DNA of 64,000 nucleotides from UMGS1002 sp050946195 (GTDB lineage Bacteria > Bacillota > Clostridia > Oscillospirales > CAG-272), in the NCBI GenBank assembly GCA_050946195.1, contig JBMNUI010000002.1:4533-68532 (forward strand). Direction: 5' to 3'. The first letter of the stretch is position 1. Each line of letters opens with the position of its first letter. The position numbers were made by a program, and so were the translations under genes. Below the pieces are notes generated by a model that saw nothing but the letters and a program-made list of their open reading frames with translations, was not told the origin of the DNA and made no database searches. Below, in pieces: positions 33,756-42,208 of this stretch.

Positions 33756-34427
33756 TTATTGGTCTTTTTGACTTTCCTGCTTTTTCAGATTGTGCTCACA
33801 TAAATCGGCAAGCGGGCACTCGGGGCATCTCGGCGCGCGTGCCCGGCAGTACTCCCGGCCGAAAAAGACCAGCCGATGGCAGAAGTCGCTCTGCTCGGCC
33901 GGCTCGACCAGTCCGGAGAGTATCTTTTCGACCTTGAGCGGATTTTTCAGGGTCTCGGGGTACATTCCGAAGCGGCCGCAGAGCCTGATACAGTGTGTAT
34001 CGGCGACAATGCCGGGGATGCCGTAGATATCACCCAGCAGAAGGTTGGCCAGCTTCCGCCCGACGCCGGGCAGGGTGAGCAGGTCCTCCATGTTGTCGGG
34101 CAGCCGGCCGCCAAAGCGCTCGCAGACGGCGGCACTGGCCGCCTTTATGTCGCGGGCTTTGGTCCTGAAAAGCCCGCAGGGGCGAACTGCCTCCTCAAGC
34201 TCTGTAATGTCGGCGGCGGCCATCGCGGCGGCGTTCGGGTATTTTTTGAATAAATCGCGGCTTATGATATTGACCCGCGCATCGGTGCACTGGGCCGACA
34301 GCCGCCCCATCACCAGCAGCCGCCACGGGTCACCCTCGTATTTTAAGGCGCAGGTCGCCTCGGGGTACACTTCCTTGAGCCGGGCGATAATTTCAGCCAT
34401 GCGCAGCTTTTTTTCGTTCTCTGTCAT
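33756..34427 (-). CDS. nth: Endonuclease III (DNA glycosylase/AP lyase)
   Basis: A base-excision-repair enzyme that removes oxidised pyrimidines and cleaves the abasic strand. The 223 residues contain the helix-hairpin-helix LPGVGRKLANLLLGD with catalytic Lys (about 114-128), VADTHCIRLCGR with catalytic Asp (about 136), and the C-terminal [4Fe-4S] motif CRARAPRCPECPLADLC (C-x6-C-x2-C-x5-C). Start ATG 34427 was chosen because GAAAGGT lies upstream; the longer frame adds an unrelated Pro/Lys tail. No operon partner. Confidence 0.95.
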   Translation of the reverse strand: MTENEKKLRMAEIIARLKEVYPEATCALKYEGDPWRLLVMGRLSAQCTDARVNIISRDLFKKYPNAAAMAAADITELEEAVRPCGLFRTKARDIKAASAAVCERFGGRLPDNMEDLLTLPGVGRKLANLLLGDIYGIPGIVADTHCIRLCGRFGMYPETLKNPLKVEKILSGLVEPAEQSDFCHRLVFFGREYCRARAPRCPECPLADLCEHNLKKQESQKDQ

Positions 34428-34508
34428 ATAGTACCTTTCGGGCTTCTTTTTTGCCGGGACTAAAAAGGCCGGCGCCACAATTAATTGTAGCGCCGGGCGG
34501 GAATATTG

Positions 34509-34898
34509 TCAAGACTCGAATATTTTCAGTCTGGCTTTACCGTCTTTGATAATCCAGATGGTTTCGAAGTTGAAGCCGGATAGGTCTTTTTCTATCAGCC
34601 TGGTGCCGGGTTCGAAAGTGTAGCAATAGAGAACCCCGATTTTTACGTAATTCTCAAGACAGAAGGCCAGAAAATCGTCATAACCGCCGAAGGCCTCGCA
34701 GGCCAGTTCGCTGAGACGCACGAGTTCCTCGATGCTCGCCGTCGGGTCAAGCAGATACCAGCAGCTTATATGGCTCACATCCTGTGTATAATAGTTTTGT
34801 ACAACAAACATATCAAGCAGCTCTTTCATCTCTTTCCTTTCGGCTTCTCTCAGGTTGCTGGCGTTCGGTGCCACAAAAAATATGCCATTACACACCAT
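34509..34898 (-). CDS. Hypothetical protein, 129 residues
   Basis: A small, mostly soluble protein of unknown function. It is rich in acidic and aromatic residues, with predicted helices in EAERKEMKELLDMFVVQ and SIEELVRLSELACEAFGGY. There is no signal peptide, membrane segment or recognised motif. No clear SD precedes ATG 34898, and the promoter in the gap (34915-34943) points the other way, toward the acyl-CoA synthetase. It may be expressed weakly, start internally or be a decaying gene; the even codon use over its whole length supports real coding sequence. Confidence 0.5.
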   Translation of the reverse strand: MVCNGIFFVAPNASNLREAERKEMKELLDMFVVQNYYTQDVSHISCWYLLDPTASIEELVRLSELACEAFGGYDDFLAFCLENYVKIGVLYCYTFEPGTRLIEKDLSGFNFETIWIIKDGKARLKIFES

Positions 34899-34914
34899 AT
34901 CAAAAACATTACTG

Positions 34915-34943
34915 TTGACAAAAAGTCGATACTATATTATAAT
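34915..34943 (+). promoter_or_regulatory. Consensus promoter of the acyl-CoA synthetase gene
   Basis: Perfect TTGACA (34915-34920), 17-bp spacer and perfect TATAAT (34938-34943), about 100 bp before the coding start. Confidence 0.88.
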
Positions 34944-35042
34944 AAGTCATCCAACTGAGAAATATGTTTCCGGACCGGCCCGTCGCTATGCAGTACCCGG
35001 CACCGGAGCTTTGATTAATTTTTGAAGGGTGTGGTGTCAGAA

Positions 35043-36761
35043 ATGTCAGAACAGCAGCAGAAAACCGAGCGAAAATACACGCCAGCCTTGTCAATGAAGC
35101 ATTTTATCGAGATAATCGGGGAACACGGCTATAAAATTGCCTACATGTGGTTTGACAGCGCACACGAACTCCACGAGATGACCTACCGCGAGCTCTCCGA
35201 TTCAATAAAGAACCTTTCAGCCGCCTTTGCCTCCTTCGGATGGCAGGGGCGCCGAATAGCGATACTCGGCGAGACCTCCCCGCAGTGGGTGATAACCTAT
35301 GCGGCGGCGATCGCCTCGGGAAATGTCGCTATACCGTTCGACAAGGAGCTCAAACTTGAAGAGCTCAGGGGCTTTCTCAGATTTGCCGAGGCCGACGCCC
35401 TTGTCTATTCGGGATCCTTCAATCGCGCTCTTGAAGATAAGGTGAAAAACGACCCCGCCGTGTCGCTCTACATCCCGATGTCGCTTGAAAACTGCCCTTA
35501 TGCGGGAGAGGACAACGTCATGTCCTTTGACGAACTGCTTGCCCGGGGCGAGCGCTATGTCGCGGGCGGATATGATATTCCCGAGCCGCAGGACCCCAAC
35601 CGCATGGCGGTCATGCTCTTCACTTCGGGCACTACCGGAACCAGCAAATGCGTCATGCTCTCAGAAAAAAATGTTATATCCTGCGTGAACGCCGCCTGCG
35701 AGTGCGTCGAATTCTTCCCCGAGGACACAATTGTGTCGGTGCTGCCGATACACCACACCTATGAGCTTAGCTGCATGCTGGCAGCCCTCAACTACGGGAT
35801 TAATGTCGGTATTAACGACTCGCTCAAGCGCGTGCTCAAAAACTTCAGCTTCTTCCGGCCTACCGGGTTGGTTCTTGTCCCTCTCTTCATCAACACCATG
35901 TACAAGAAAATCTGGGAGGAGGCAAAAAAGAAAAAGAAAGAAAAAATCCTCAAGGCCGCGCTCGCCACGTCCTCCCGTCTGCGCAAAATAGGAATTGACC
36001 TGCGCAGAGTACTTTTCTCTGATATAATCTCGGCATTCGGCGGGCGGCTCTGCAAGATTATCAGCGGCGGTGCTCCGCTCAATCCCTATATTGCCGAAAA
36101 ATTCGAGGAGTTCGGCATCACAATATGCGAGGGCTACGGGATCACCGAATGCTCGCCGCTCATCTCGGTCAATCCATATTATGCGAACAAGTACGGCTCG
36201 GTAGGTACGACCGTCAACTGCTGCACCGTAAGAATCAACCCCGAGGGGGTTAACGAACGGGGCTATACCGAAGGTGAAATAGAGGTCAAGGGCGACAATG
36301 TCATGCTCGGCTATTATAAAAACCCCGAGGCTACCGCCGAGGCCTTCACCGAGGACGGCTGGTTCCGTACCGGGGACGTGGGTTACATGGACGAGGACGG
36401 CTATATCTATATAACCGGACGCAAAAAGTCAGTAATTGTGCTTGATAACGGGAAAAATGTCTTCCCCGAGGAGATAGAAGAGTATCTCGGCAATCTCAGC
36501 ACCGTCGCCGAGTGCGTCGTGGTGGGCCGCAAGAAAGAGGATAACCCCGACACCGTTGTCCTGGCTGCTATTATTTACCCGAACTTTGACGCCTTCCCCG
36601 AAGGCACCGACATAAACGAGATTGCCAAGGCGGTACAGGCCGAGGTAAATGCCATGAACCGCGGGCTGGTCGGCTACAAGCAGATAAGAAAGGTCGAAAT
36701 ACGAAAAACCGAATTTGAAAAAACCACCTCCCGCAAAATCAAGCGCCATCTGGTTAAATAA
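35043..36761 (+). CDS. AMP-forming long-chain acyl-CoA/acyl-ACP synthetase family
   Basis: A 572-residue ANL-superfamily enzyme that activates a carboxylic acid as acyl-AMP and transfers it to CoA or ACP. The phosphate-binding signature is FTSGTTGTSKCVMLS (about 194-208). YGITECSPLIS (about 365) and GWFRTGDVGYMDEDGYIYI (about 440) are the adenylate-binding A5/A7 segments. GRKKSVIVLDNGKNVFPEEI and the C-terminal SRKIKRHLVK contain the conserved lysine. A basic insert (EEAKKKKKEKILKAAL) is typical of the FadD15/FACS-like group. ATG 35043 is chosen by homology; GTG 35034 or TTG 35022 are alternatives. It is probably used in membrane-lipid acyl recycling. Confidence 0.88.
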   Translation: MSEQQQKTERKYTPALSMKHFIEIIGEHGYKIAYMWFDSAHELHEMTYRELSDSIKNLSAAFASFGWQGRRIAILGETSPQWVITYAAAIASGNVAIPFDKELKLEELRGFLRFAEADALVYSGSFNRALEDKVKNDPAVSLYIPMSLENCPYAGEDNVMSFDELLARGERYVAGGYDIPEPQDPNRMAVMLFTSGTTGTSKCVMLSEKNVISCVNAACECVEFFPEDTIVSVLPIHHTYELSCMLAALNYGINVGINDSLKRVLKNFSFFRPTGLVLVPLFINTMYKKIWEEAKKKKKEKILKAALATSSRLRKIGIDLRRVLFSDIISAFGGRLCKIISGGAPLNPYIAEKFEEFGITICEGYGITECSPLISVNPYYANKYGSVGTTVNCCTVRINPEGVNERGYTEGEIEVKGDNVMLGYYKNPEATAEAFTEDGWFRTGDVGYMDEDGYIYITGRKKSVIVLDNGKNVFPEEIEEYLGNLSTVAECVVVGRKKEDNPDTVVLAAIIYPNFDAFPEGTDINEIAKAVQAEVNAMNRGLVGYKQIRKVEIRKTEFEKTTSRKIKRHLVK

Positions 36762-36762
36762 G

Positions 36763-36803
36763 AAATGCGGGCATCCGAAAGACTCGGGTGCCCGCATTTT
36801 TTA
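36763..36803 (+). terminator. Terminator of acyl-CoA synthetase gene
   Basis: A long stem AAATGCGGGCATCCGA/TCGGGTGCCCGCATTT is followed by TTTT, directly after the stop codon. Confidence 0.92.
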
Positions 36804-36902
36804 CTGTCAGAATACTGTCAGCCGCAGTCTTCTTTGAATGATAGAATGTTTGCGGGATAACAGAAAAGCCGTCAGAGCAGCGCGCCGGACAAGGAGTGTG
36901 CC

Positions 36903-37157
36903 ATGACATGGGAAATAGCCCTCGGCTTCTTTGCCATAATCTCAACCTTTTTGGGAGTCATGAAAGTGGCGGTCAGGGTTAACCGCACGCTAAACATGCT
37001 TGAGGCCGCGGTCAACAGGCTCAACGAACAAATTGAGCGCCAGAGCAAAAAAAACGAGAGGTTTTTCGAGCAGCTCTCAAATCATGAATGCCGTATCTCA
37101 AAAATCGAAGACCTCGGGATAATCTGCAAAAGAAGAGAAAGGAGCGCAAATCTATGA
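36903..37157 (+). CDS. Small membrane/coiled-coil protein of a holin cassette
   Basis: An 84-residue protein: one N-terminal membrane helix (EIALGFFAIISTFLGVMKVA), then a coiled coil (LEAAVNRLNEQIERQSKKNE), reminiscent of phage XhlA-type holin accessory proteins. SD AAGGAG precedes ATG 36903. Its stop overlaps the start of the following holin by 4 bp (ATGA), so the two are translated together. No other phage gene is near. Confidence 0.6.
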   Translation: MTWEIALGFFAIISTFLGVMKVAVRVNRTLNMLEAAVNRLNEQIERQSKKNERFFEQLSNHECRISKIEDLGIICKRRERSANL

Positions 37158-37381
37158 AGATAAACTGGAAACAAAAACTATCAAGCCGTCGGTTCTGGGC
37201 GGCCGTCGCCGGTTTTGTCACCGCCCTCTGTGCCGCCTTTAAGGTCGATGACATGACCTCAAACCAGATAGCCGCAATCATCTGTGCCCTCGGTATCCTT
37301 GTGGCATATATAATCGGCGAGTCCTGCGTTGACGCTTCCCGGGCATCAGACTCCGCCGGAAACACCGGCGACGATAATTAA
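37154..37381 (+). CDS. Phage-type holin, isolated
   Basis: A 75-residue holin-like protein. MKINWKQKLSSRRFW is the typical start of phi-LC3/r1t-type holins. Two membrane helices (FWAAVAGFVTALCAAF and IAAIICALGILVAYIIG) follow, then a polar tail. Holins form membrane lesions that release endolysin. Here it forms a two-gene unit with the coiled-coil protein upstream, with no endolysin, structural gene or integrase nearby. It may be a domesticated remnant or a host export/autolysis module. ATG 37154 has SD GAAAGGAG inside the upstream gene. Confidence 0.72.
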   Translation: MKINWKQKLSSRRFWAAVAGFVTALCAAFKVDDMTSNQIAAIICALGILVAYIIGESCVDASRASDSAGNTGDDN

Positions 37382-37576
37382 GCGGAGGCTCTGCCCCAAC
37401 CTCCCGCTTAAGACCCTTTTTGAAACAATGGTTTTTAAAAAATCCCCAAAAACTTCCGAACAAAAGGCGCGGGTCCCCTTACCCGCGTTTTTGTTTTTCG
37501 ACAAAAGTAAACGCGGGACTTTAAGAAACATAAGCGAGTGCAACGTAGTTGTTGCGGCAATATTTTAAGTAACATA
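37382..37576. repeat. Dispersed 3'-flank repeat, copy b, with terminator
   Basis: This non-coding stretch starts with GGCTCTGCCCC, then the 11-mer CCCGCTTAAGA (37403-37413) also found at 3017 and 56695, then CCCCAAAAACTTC and a hairpin CGCGGGT/ACCCGCG (37468-37474, 37481-37487) followed by TTTTTGTTTTT, which would terminate the holin transcript. The order of blocks matches copy c at 56695-56764. Confidence 0.6.
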
Positions 37577-37605
37577 TTGTAAAGTATATAATTATATGAT
37601 ATAAT
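37577..37605 (+). promoter_or_regulatory. Promoter of dnaA
   Basis: TTGTAA (37577-37582), 17-bp spacer and TATAAT (37600-37605) in a strongly AT-rich stretch about 105 bp before dnaA. Confidence 0.8.
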
Positions 37606-37709
37606 ATATATGTTTTTAAGGAAGCAGGATTCGATTTTGATTCCCTGCTTTTTGATAATAGAAACCAGTAAAAAACAGGACAGATTCAGCAAAAACAAGG
37701 AGACCTCAA

Positions 37710-39119
37710 ATGCCCTATACCGAAGACCTGCTGAAAATCTGGCAGCGGGTTATCGACAATTTCGGGGATTCGATGCCGCGCGCCACCATTGAAAATATGT
37801 TCTACGACATCGTCGTCGAATCCTTTGACGGCAAGGTCGCGGTATTGTCGGTGCATTCCGAATACAGGCACTCCCTGATAGTAAAAAAATATCTTGAAAA
37901 AATCAGAAGCCTTATTTCCGAGCAGGTCGGCAGACAGATTTCCCTTGTTTTCAAATACAGCGGCTCAAGCAAATATTACATCGACCAGTTAAAACTTGAA
38001 TACAACCTCCCTGACGGCGAGCCGGCAGTCAGAATCGACCCGCCAAAGGCAAATTCCGGGGAGAACAAAGAAGAGCTCACCCGGCCGGTTTCAACCCTTC
38101 CTCCCTGCAACCAGGAGTATACCTTCAGCAATTTTATAGTCGGCAACTCTAATAAATTTGCCCACGCCGCCTGCGTGGCGGTGGCCGAGCGACCGGCAAC
38201 CGATTACAACCCCCTATTTATCTACGGGCAGAGCGGGCTTGGAAAAACACACCTGCTTTACGCCATTACCAACGAGCTGATAAAAAAGAAGCCCGATATC
38301 AACATAATTTATACCAAAAGCGAGGATTTTACGAATTATCTTGTCGAATGTCTGAAAGACCGTGCGATGGAACGGTTCCGTCAGAAGTTCCGCAACTGCG
38401 ACGTGCTGCTCATCGACGACATTCAATTCATCGCCGGAAAGGACTCGACACAGGAGGAATTCTTCCATACCTTCAACGCCCTGTATGAGGAGCACAAGCA
38501 GATAATCCTCACCTCAGACCGGCCTCCTTCAGACATAAAAACCCTCGAATATCGGTTAAAGACCCGATTTGAGTGGGGGCTTATAGCCGACATACAGCCC
38601 CCCGAGTTTGAGCTCCGCCTGGCCATTATAAAAAAGAAGTCCGAACAGGCCGGAATCAAAATCCCCGATGATGTCTGCGAATTTCTGGCCGAAAACCTGC
38701 GCACAAATATCCGCCAAATAGAGGGCTCGATAAAAAAGCTGCGGGCACTAAGTTTCCTGACCGGAACAGACATAACAATGGAGATGGCGCGGGGCTGTGT
38801 TGCCGAGCTTCTCGGCGGTGCCGAGCCGGTAAGTGTCACGGTAGACAAAATATTTGCCGCGGTCTACAAAAAATACGGAGTTCCGAAAGAGGACATCCTC
38901 AGCTCCCGGCGCACAAAAGAAATAGCATTTGCACGCCATGTCACCTCCTACTTAATCCGGAATATTACCGAAATGTCGCTGCCGAATATCGGAAAACTGC
39001 TCGGCCGTGACCACTCGACAATCATTTCCTCAATCTACACAATAGAAAAAAAGCTGCGTACCGACAGAATTTTTAACATTGAGATTGAACAGATGATAAA
39101 AGAAGTAAACGGCCACTGA
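37710..39119 (+). CDS. dnaA: Chromosomal replication initiator DnaA
   Basis: DnaA is an AAA+ ATPase that binds DnaA boxes and melts oriC. The 469 residues show domain I (1-85), a short variable linker (about 90-140, shorter than in many Firmicutes), the AAA+ core with Walker A GQSGLGKT (about 172-179), Walker B VLLIDDIQF (about 232-240) and sensor segments, and C-terminal domain IV with the DnaA-box-binding helix GRDHSTIISSIYTIEKK (about 430-446). SD AAGGAG precedes ATG 37710. The candidate oriC lies directly downstream, then dnaN. Upstream is a holin pair, not rpmH. Confidence 0.98.
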   Translation: MPYTEDLLKIWQRVIDNFGDSMPRATIENMFYDIVVESFDGKVAVLSVHSEYRHSLIVKKYLEKIRSLISEQVGRQISLVFKYSGSSKYYIDQLKLEYNLPDGEPAVRIDPPKANSGENKEELTRPVSTLPPCNQEYTFSNFIVGNSNKFAHAACVAVAERPATDYNPLFIYGQSGLGKTHLLYAITNELIKKKPDINIIYTKSEDFTNYLVECLKDRAMERFRQKFRNCDVLLIDDIQFIAGKDSTQEEFFHTFNALYEEHKQIILTSDRPPSDIKTLEYRLKTRFEWGLIADIQPPEFELRLAIIKKKSEQAGIKIPDDVCEFLAENLRTNIRQIEGSIKKLRALSFLTGTDITMEMARGCVAELLGGAEPVSVTVDKIFAAVYKKYGVPKEDILSSRRTKEIAFARHVTSYLIRNITEMSLPNIGKLLGRDHSTIISSIYTIEKKLRTDRIFNIEIEQMIKEVNGH

Positions 39120-39637
39120 TAGGCCCGTGACTTTTCAACAGCTTGTACATAGGAAATCCCGGGTCATAATCGTGGCTGAGGATTTCCGGTTGATAAGCCG
39201 GTTTTTTATCGGCAGGCAATAATAACTTTTCCTTGTACCATAAGTATTTTTGGTTGTCAACAACACTTTTCCACAGAGATGTGGAAAACCCTGCTGATAA
39301 CTCAAAAAATCACACCGGCCACCGGGTTATCAACAACAAAAAAGGCTCATTTATTCCACATCACAAAAAATTTTGTTTGACCGGACACGGTCTTTCCCAA
39401 AAACTCAGGAAAATTTGAGTTTTGCACTTTCATTCAACATCAGGTGTACGGTGCGGTAACTTAAAAAAATCTTTATTATCAATACAATCCGTGTTTTCCA
39501 CATACAAAGGCGCTCTTACTACTGCTTATATAATTATTACTTAATATTTCTTTTAAAAAAGAGAGGCCGGATGAATTCAGCCGCGTGAACCGGAAAATCT
39601 GCCGACTTTCACAAACTACAAAAAGGAGAAGCCACAA
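39120..39637. other. Candidate replication origin (oriC) between dnaA and dnaN
   Basis: A 518-bp gene-free region. DnaA-box-like 9-mers: TTTTCCACA at 39267 and 39494 (plus) and 39280-39288 (minus), the 39267/39280 pair forming an inverted repeat with a 4-bp gap. Weaker ones are TTATCAACA 39327, TATTCCACA 39352, TTGTCAACA 39254, TTTTCAACA 39132 (plus), and 39188-39196 and 39292-39300 (minus). After the 39494 box come GGCG and a triplet-phased run CTC-TTA-CTA-CTG-CTT (39513-39527), the complement of a DnaA-trio-like pattern, then an AT-rich stretch (39526-39562) suited to unwinding. A dnaA terminator is at 39186. Confidence 0.85.
39186..39209 (+). terminator. Terminator of dnaA
   Basis: A short stem CCGGTT/AGCCGG (39186-39191, 39196-39201) is followed by TTTTTT. 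It overlaps a degenerate DnaA box on the minus strand. Confidence 0.6.
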
Positions 39638-40789
39638 ATGAAAGTAGTATTTGACCGAAAACTTCTCTGTTCAGTTTTCCCGCCGCTTTTGAGTGCGGTG
39701 TCGAACAAGTCCACTCTGTCTGCGCTCGAGGGAGTGCTTATTGAGGCATTTGACGAAAACTATTGCATACTCACGACATATGATACAGACAAGGGAATAA
39801 GGCTGCGCATCGACGCCAAGGTATTTGCCTCCGGGCGCTACATAGTGAACGCTCAGAGGTTTTTCCAAGTGGCAAGAGCCATGGACGGCAACGAGATTGA
39901 AGTGACGATTGACAACAAACTGACCGCAAAGATTGTAAGCGGCAGGTCATCACATAAAATGCCGGCCTTAGATGGAGACGATTTCCCTTCTCTCCCCGAA
40001 ATTGCCCATGAGAGGGGGTTTGTAATCGGGCAGGCGTTGCTGAAAAAAATGATCTCCCAGGTGTCGCATGCGATGGGGGTTGACGACACGCGGCCGGTGC
40101 TCAACGGCTGCTACATGAAGGTTGAGGATAAAACCATAACTCTGGTTTCCTGCGACAGCTTCAGCCTTGCCAAAAGGGTGGCCTACACCGAGATACAGAA
40201 CAAAAACAGCGACAACTCGCCGCTTGAATTTTCGTTTATCGTGCCGGTGCGGACCGTGAACGAGCTTGTAAAGCTGCTCTCGGACGACGAGGAAGAGTAT
40301 GCCGAGATATATATGACCAAGAAGAATATTGTCTTTATACTCGGCGGCATCACCTTCTTCTCGCGCCTGATTGACGGCGAGTATATAGACTACAACAGAA
40401 TAATAATAAAGAACCATAAAATCACGGCGGTACTGAACCGTGAAGAGTTTATATCGGCCTTGGAGCGCGCGGCGCTTGTCACCGAGGAGAAGGTTGCCGG
40501 GAGCGTCAGGTCACCCGTGAAGCTTGAGTTTTCGGGAAATGTGCTGAAAATCATGGCCAGCTCGTCTACCGGGAGCACCTATGACGAGGTGTTGATAAGA
40601 CATGAGGGCGAGGATATATTGATAGGCTTCAATAATCGATTCCTCATGAACAATGTGCGCGCCTGTAGCGGCGAGCGCATAAAGCTCTCACTCTCAAGCC
40701 CGCTTACCAGCATGAATATTGAGCCCGAAGAAAACCCCGAGGACGGCGAAGAGCTTTTCATGCTGCTGCCCATACGTATGAAGGAATGA
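39638..40789 (+). CDS. dnaN: DNA polymerase III beta sliding clamp
   Basis: A dimeric ring-shaped processivity factor of the replicative polymerase. The 383 residues begin KVVFDRKLLCSVFPPLLSAV. Three clamp domains follow, with RYIVNAQRFFQVARAM, the internal PALDGDDFPSLPE typical of domain I/II, and the C-terminal MLLPIRMKE close to the family end. SD AAAAGGAG precedes ATG 39638. It overlaps recF by 4 bp. The small S4-domain gene (yaaA/rlbA type) often found between dnaN and recF is absent. Confidence 0.97.
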   Translation: MKVVFDRKLLCSVFPPLLSAVSNKSTLSALEGVLIEAFDENYCILTTYDTDKGIRLRIDAKVFASGRYIVNAQRFFQVARAMDGNEIEVTIDNKLTAKIVSGRSSHKMPALDGDDFPSLPEIAHERGFVIGQALLKKMISQVSHAMGVDDTRPVLNGCYMKVEDKTITLVSCDSFSLAKRVAYTEIQNKNSDNSPLEFSFIVPVRTVNELVKLLSDDEEEYAEIYMTKKNIVFILGGITFFSRLIDGEYIDYNRIIIKNHKITAVLNREEFISALERAALVTEEKVAGSVRSPVKLEFSGNVLKIMASSSTGSTYDEVLIRHEGEDILIGFNNRFLMNNVRACSGERIKLSLSSPLTSMNIEPEENPEDGEELFMLLPIRMKE

Positions 40790-41898
40790 TCTGCCGCAAA
40801 GTAAAAATCGAGAATTTCCGTAATATTCTGGCCGCGGAGGTCGGCTTTTGCAAAGGGGTGAACATCCTTGTCGGGGAGAACGGCGCGGGCAAGACCAATC
40901 TTATTGAGGCTGTCTGCCTTGTGTCAATAGGAAAATCCCATCGGGGGGTCGGCGAGAATGAACTGATAAATTTCTCTGCCTCAAGGAGCCGTATTTCGGT
41001 GGATTTTTCGGATTCGGTCCGCACCCAGAATATTTCGGTCTCGCTTGAGAGGGGCAAGCGGCGGCAGGTGGAGCTGAACAAGGTGAGCATAAACCGGCTC
41101 TCGGATATGGTCGGGACCTTTAATACCGTACTTTTCTGTCCCGAGCATCTCTCGATTATCAAGGACGGACCGTCGGCACGCCGCAATTACCTTGATGTCG
41201 CCATCTCACAACTCCGCCCGCTTTATATCGCGTCGCTTCAGAGGTATAACCATATACTGAAGCAGCGGAACATGCTCATCAGAAGCGCGAAAGACGACCG
41301 GCGCACCTTTGATGAGACGATTGATTTTTGGTCCGAGCAGCTTGCCGCCGAAGCGGCAACAATAGCGTCAATCCGGGCGGAATATATAAGGCGCGCCGGC
41401 GGTTATGTCGCGGCAATTTTCTCGGAGATGACCGGTGACAGAGAGGTCCCCCGACTTAAATATGTAGGCTCATCAAAGGACGAAGAGGACTTTTATTTTG
41501 ACCGGGCGGCGGTTAAAAAAAGATACATGGAGCTCCTGACCTCCTCTCACGAGCGCGAAATTGCCGCCGAATGCACTCTTTGGGGCACCCATAAGGATGA
41601 CATCGAGGTCACACTCAACGGCCGCCCGGCGCGGATTTACGCCTCACAGGGGCAGCAAAGGTCGCTCTCGCTGGCGCTCAAGCTCACCGAGGGCGAAATC
41701 TGCCGCGAGGCAAGGGGCGAATATCCGGTTTTCCTGCTCGACGACGTGCTCTCGGAGCTCGACGAAGGCAGGAGAAAATATCTTCTCAGCAATATCGGCA
41801 GCCGGCAGGTTATAATAACCACCTGTGAGCCTGCGGCGCTGCAGAGCGCTCAAGTAATACATGTCAAAAACGGAACTTATGAGGTTATCCGGAACTGA
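40786..41898 (+). CDS. recF: DNA replication/repair protein RecF
   Basis: A 370-residue SMC-like ATPase that loads RecA at single-strand gaps. Walker A GENGAGKTNLIEA is at about residues 30-42; the ABC signature region is ASQGQQRSLSLALKLTE (about 285); Walker B is FLLDDVLSELDE (about 315). The N-terminus KVKIENFRNI is typical. It is translationally coupled to dnaN (ATGA overlap) and to remB downstream (TGATG). Confidence 0.97.
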   Translation: MICRKVKIENFRNILAAEVGFCKGVNILVGENGAGKTNLIEAVCLVSIGKSHRGVGENELINFSASRSRISVDFSDSVRTQNISVSLERGKRRQVELNKVSINRLSDMVGTFNTVLFCPEHLSIIKDGPSARRNYLDVAISQLRPLYIASLQRYNHILKQRNMLIRSAKDDRRTFDETIDFWSEQLAAEAATIASIRAEYIRRAGGYVAAIFSEMTGDREVPRLKYVGSSKDEEDFYFDRAAVKKRYMELLTSSHEREIAAECTLWGTHKDDIEVTLNGRPARIYASQGQQRSLSLALKLTEGEICREARGEYPVFLLDDVLSELDEGRRKYLLSNIGSRQVIITTCEPAALQSAQVIHVKNGTYEVIRN

Positions 41899-42149
41899 TG
41901 TATCTTCATGTTGGCAATAATATGAATATCAGGGTAAAAGACATCATCGGGATTTTCGACGCCGACAACGCCACTCGGTCGGCGCTGACCAAGAAATTTT
42001 TAAAGGAGGCCGAGCTGCGCGGTTCGGTTTACTCGGCTGCCGAGGAAATTCCGAAATCCTTTATCCTATACAGGACCAAAACAGGCAATATGGTCTGCTT
42101 ATCACCGCTCTTGGTCTCCTCACTCCTCAAACGTATTAATAAATCGTAA
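41898..42149 (+). CDS. remB: RemB/YaaB-type small regulator (DUF370)
   Basis: An 83-residue protein of the DUF370 family found between recF and gyrB in Firmicutes. MYLHVGNNMNIRVKDIIGIF and the central PKSFILYRTKTGNMVCLSP followed by LKRI match this family. In Bacillus subtilis RemA/RemB activate extracellular-matrix genes; RemB is the paralogue at this locus. Its start overlaps the recF stop by one base, so translation is coupled. The function in this organism is inferred. Confidence 0.88.
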   Translation: MYLHVGNNMNIRVKDIIGIFDADNATRSALTKKFLKEAELRGSVYSAAEEIPKSFILYRTKTGNMVCLSPLLVSSLLKRINKS

Positions 42150-42208
42150 GGCCAGTGTGCCGACGTTGAAATAAATCACGTAAGTATTCAAAAGGAACGA
42201 TAAAAACA

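Noticed and set aside
36903..37381. Prophage at the dnaA boundary
   Set aside because: Only two small holin-type genes are present; there is no integrase, terminase, capsid, tail or endolysin gene around them.
38214..38495. Minus-strand frame inside dnaA
   Set aside because: Shadow of dnaA; no SD or domain.
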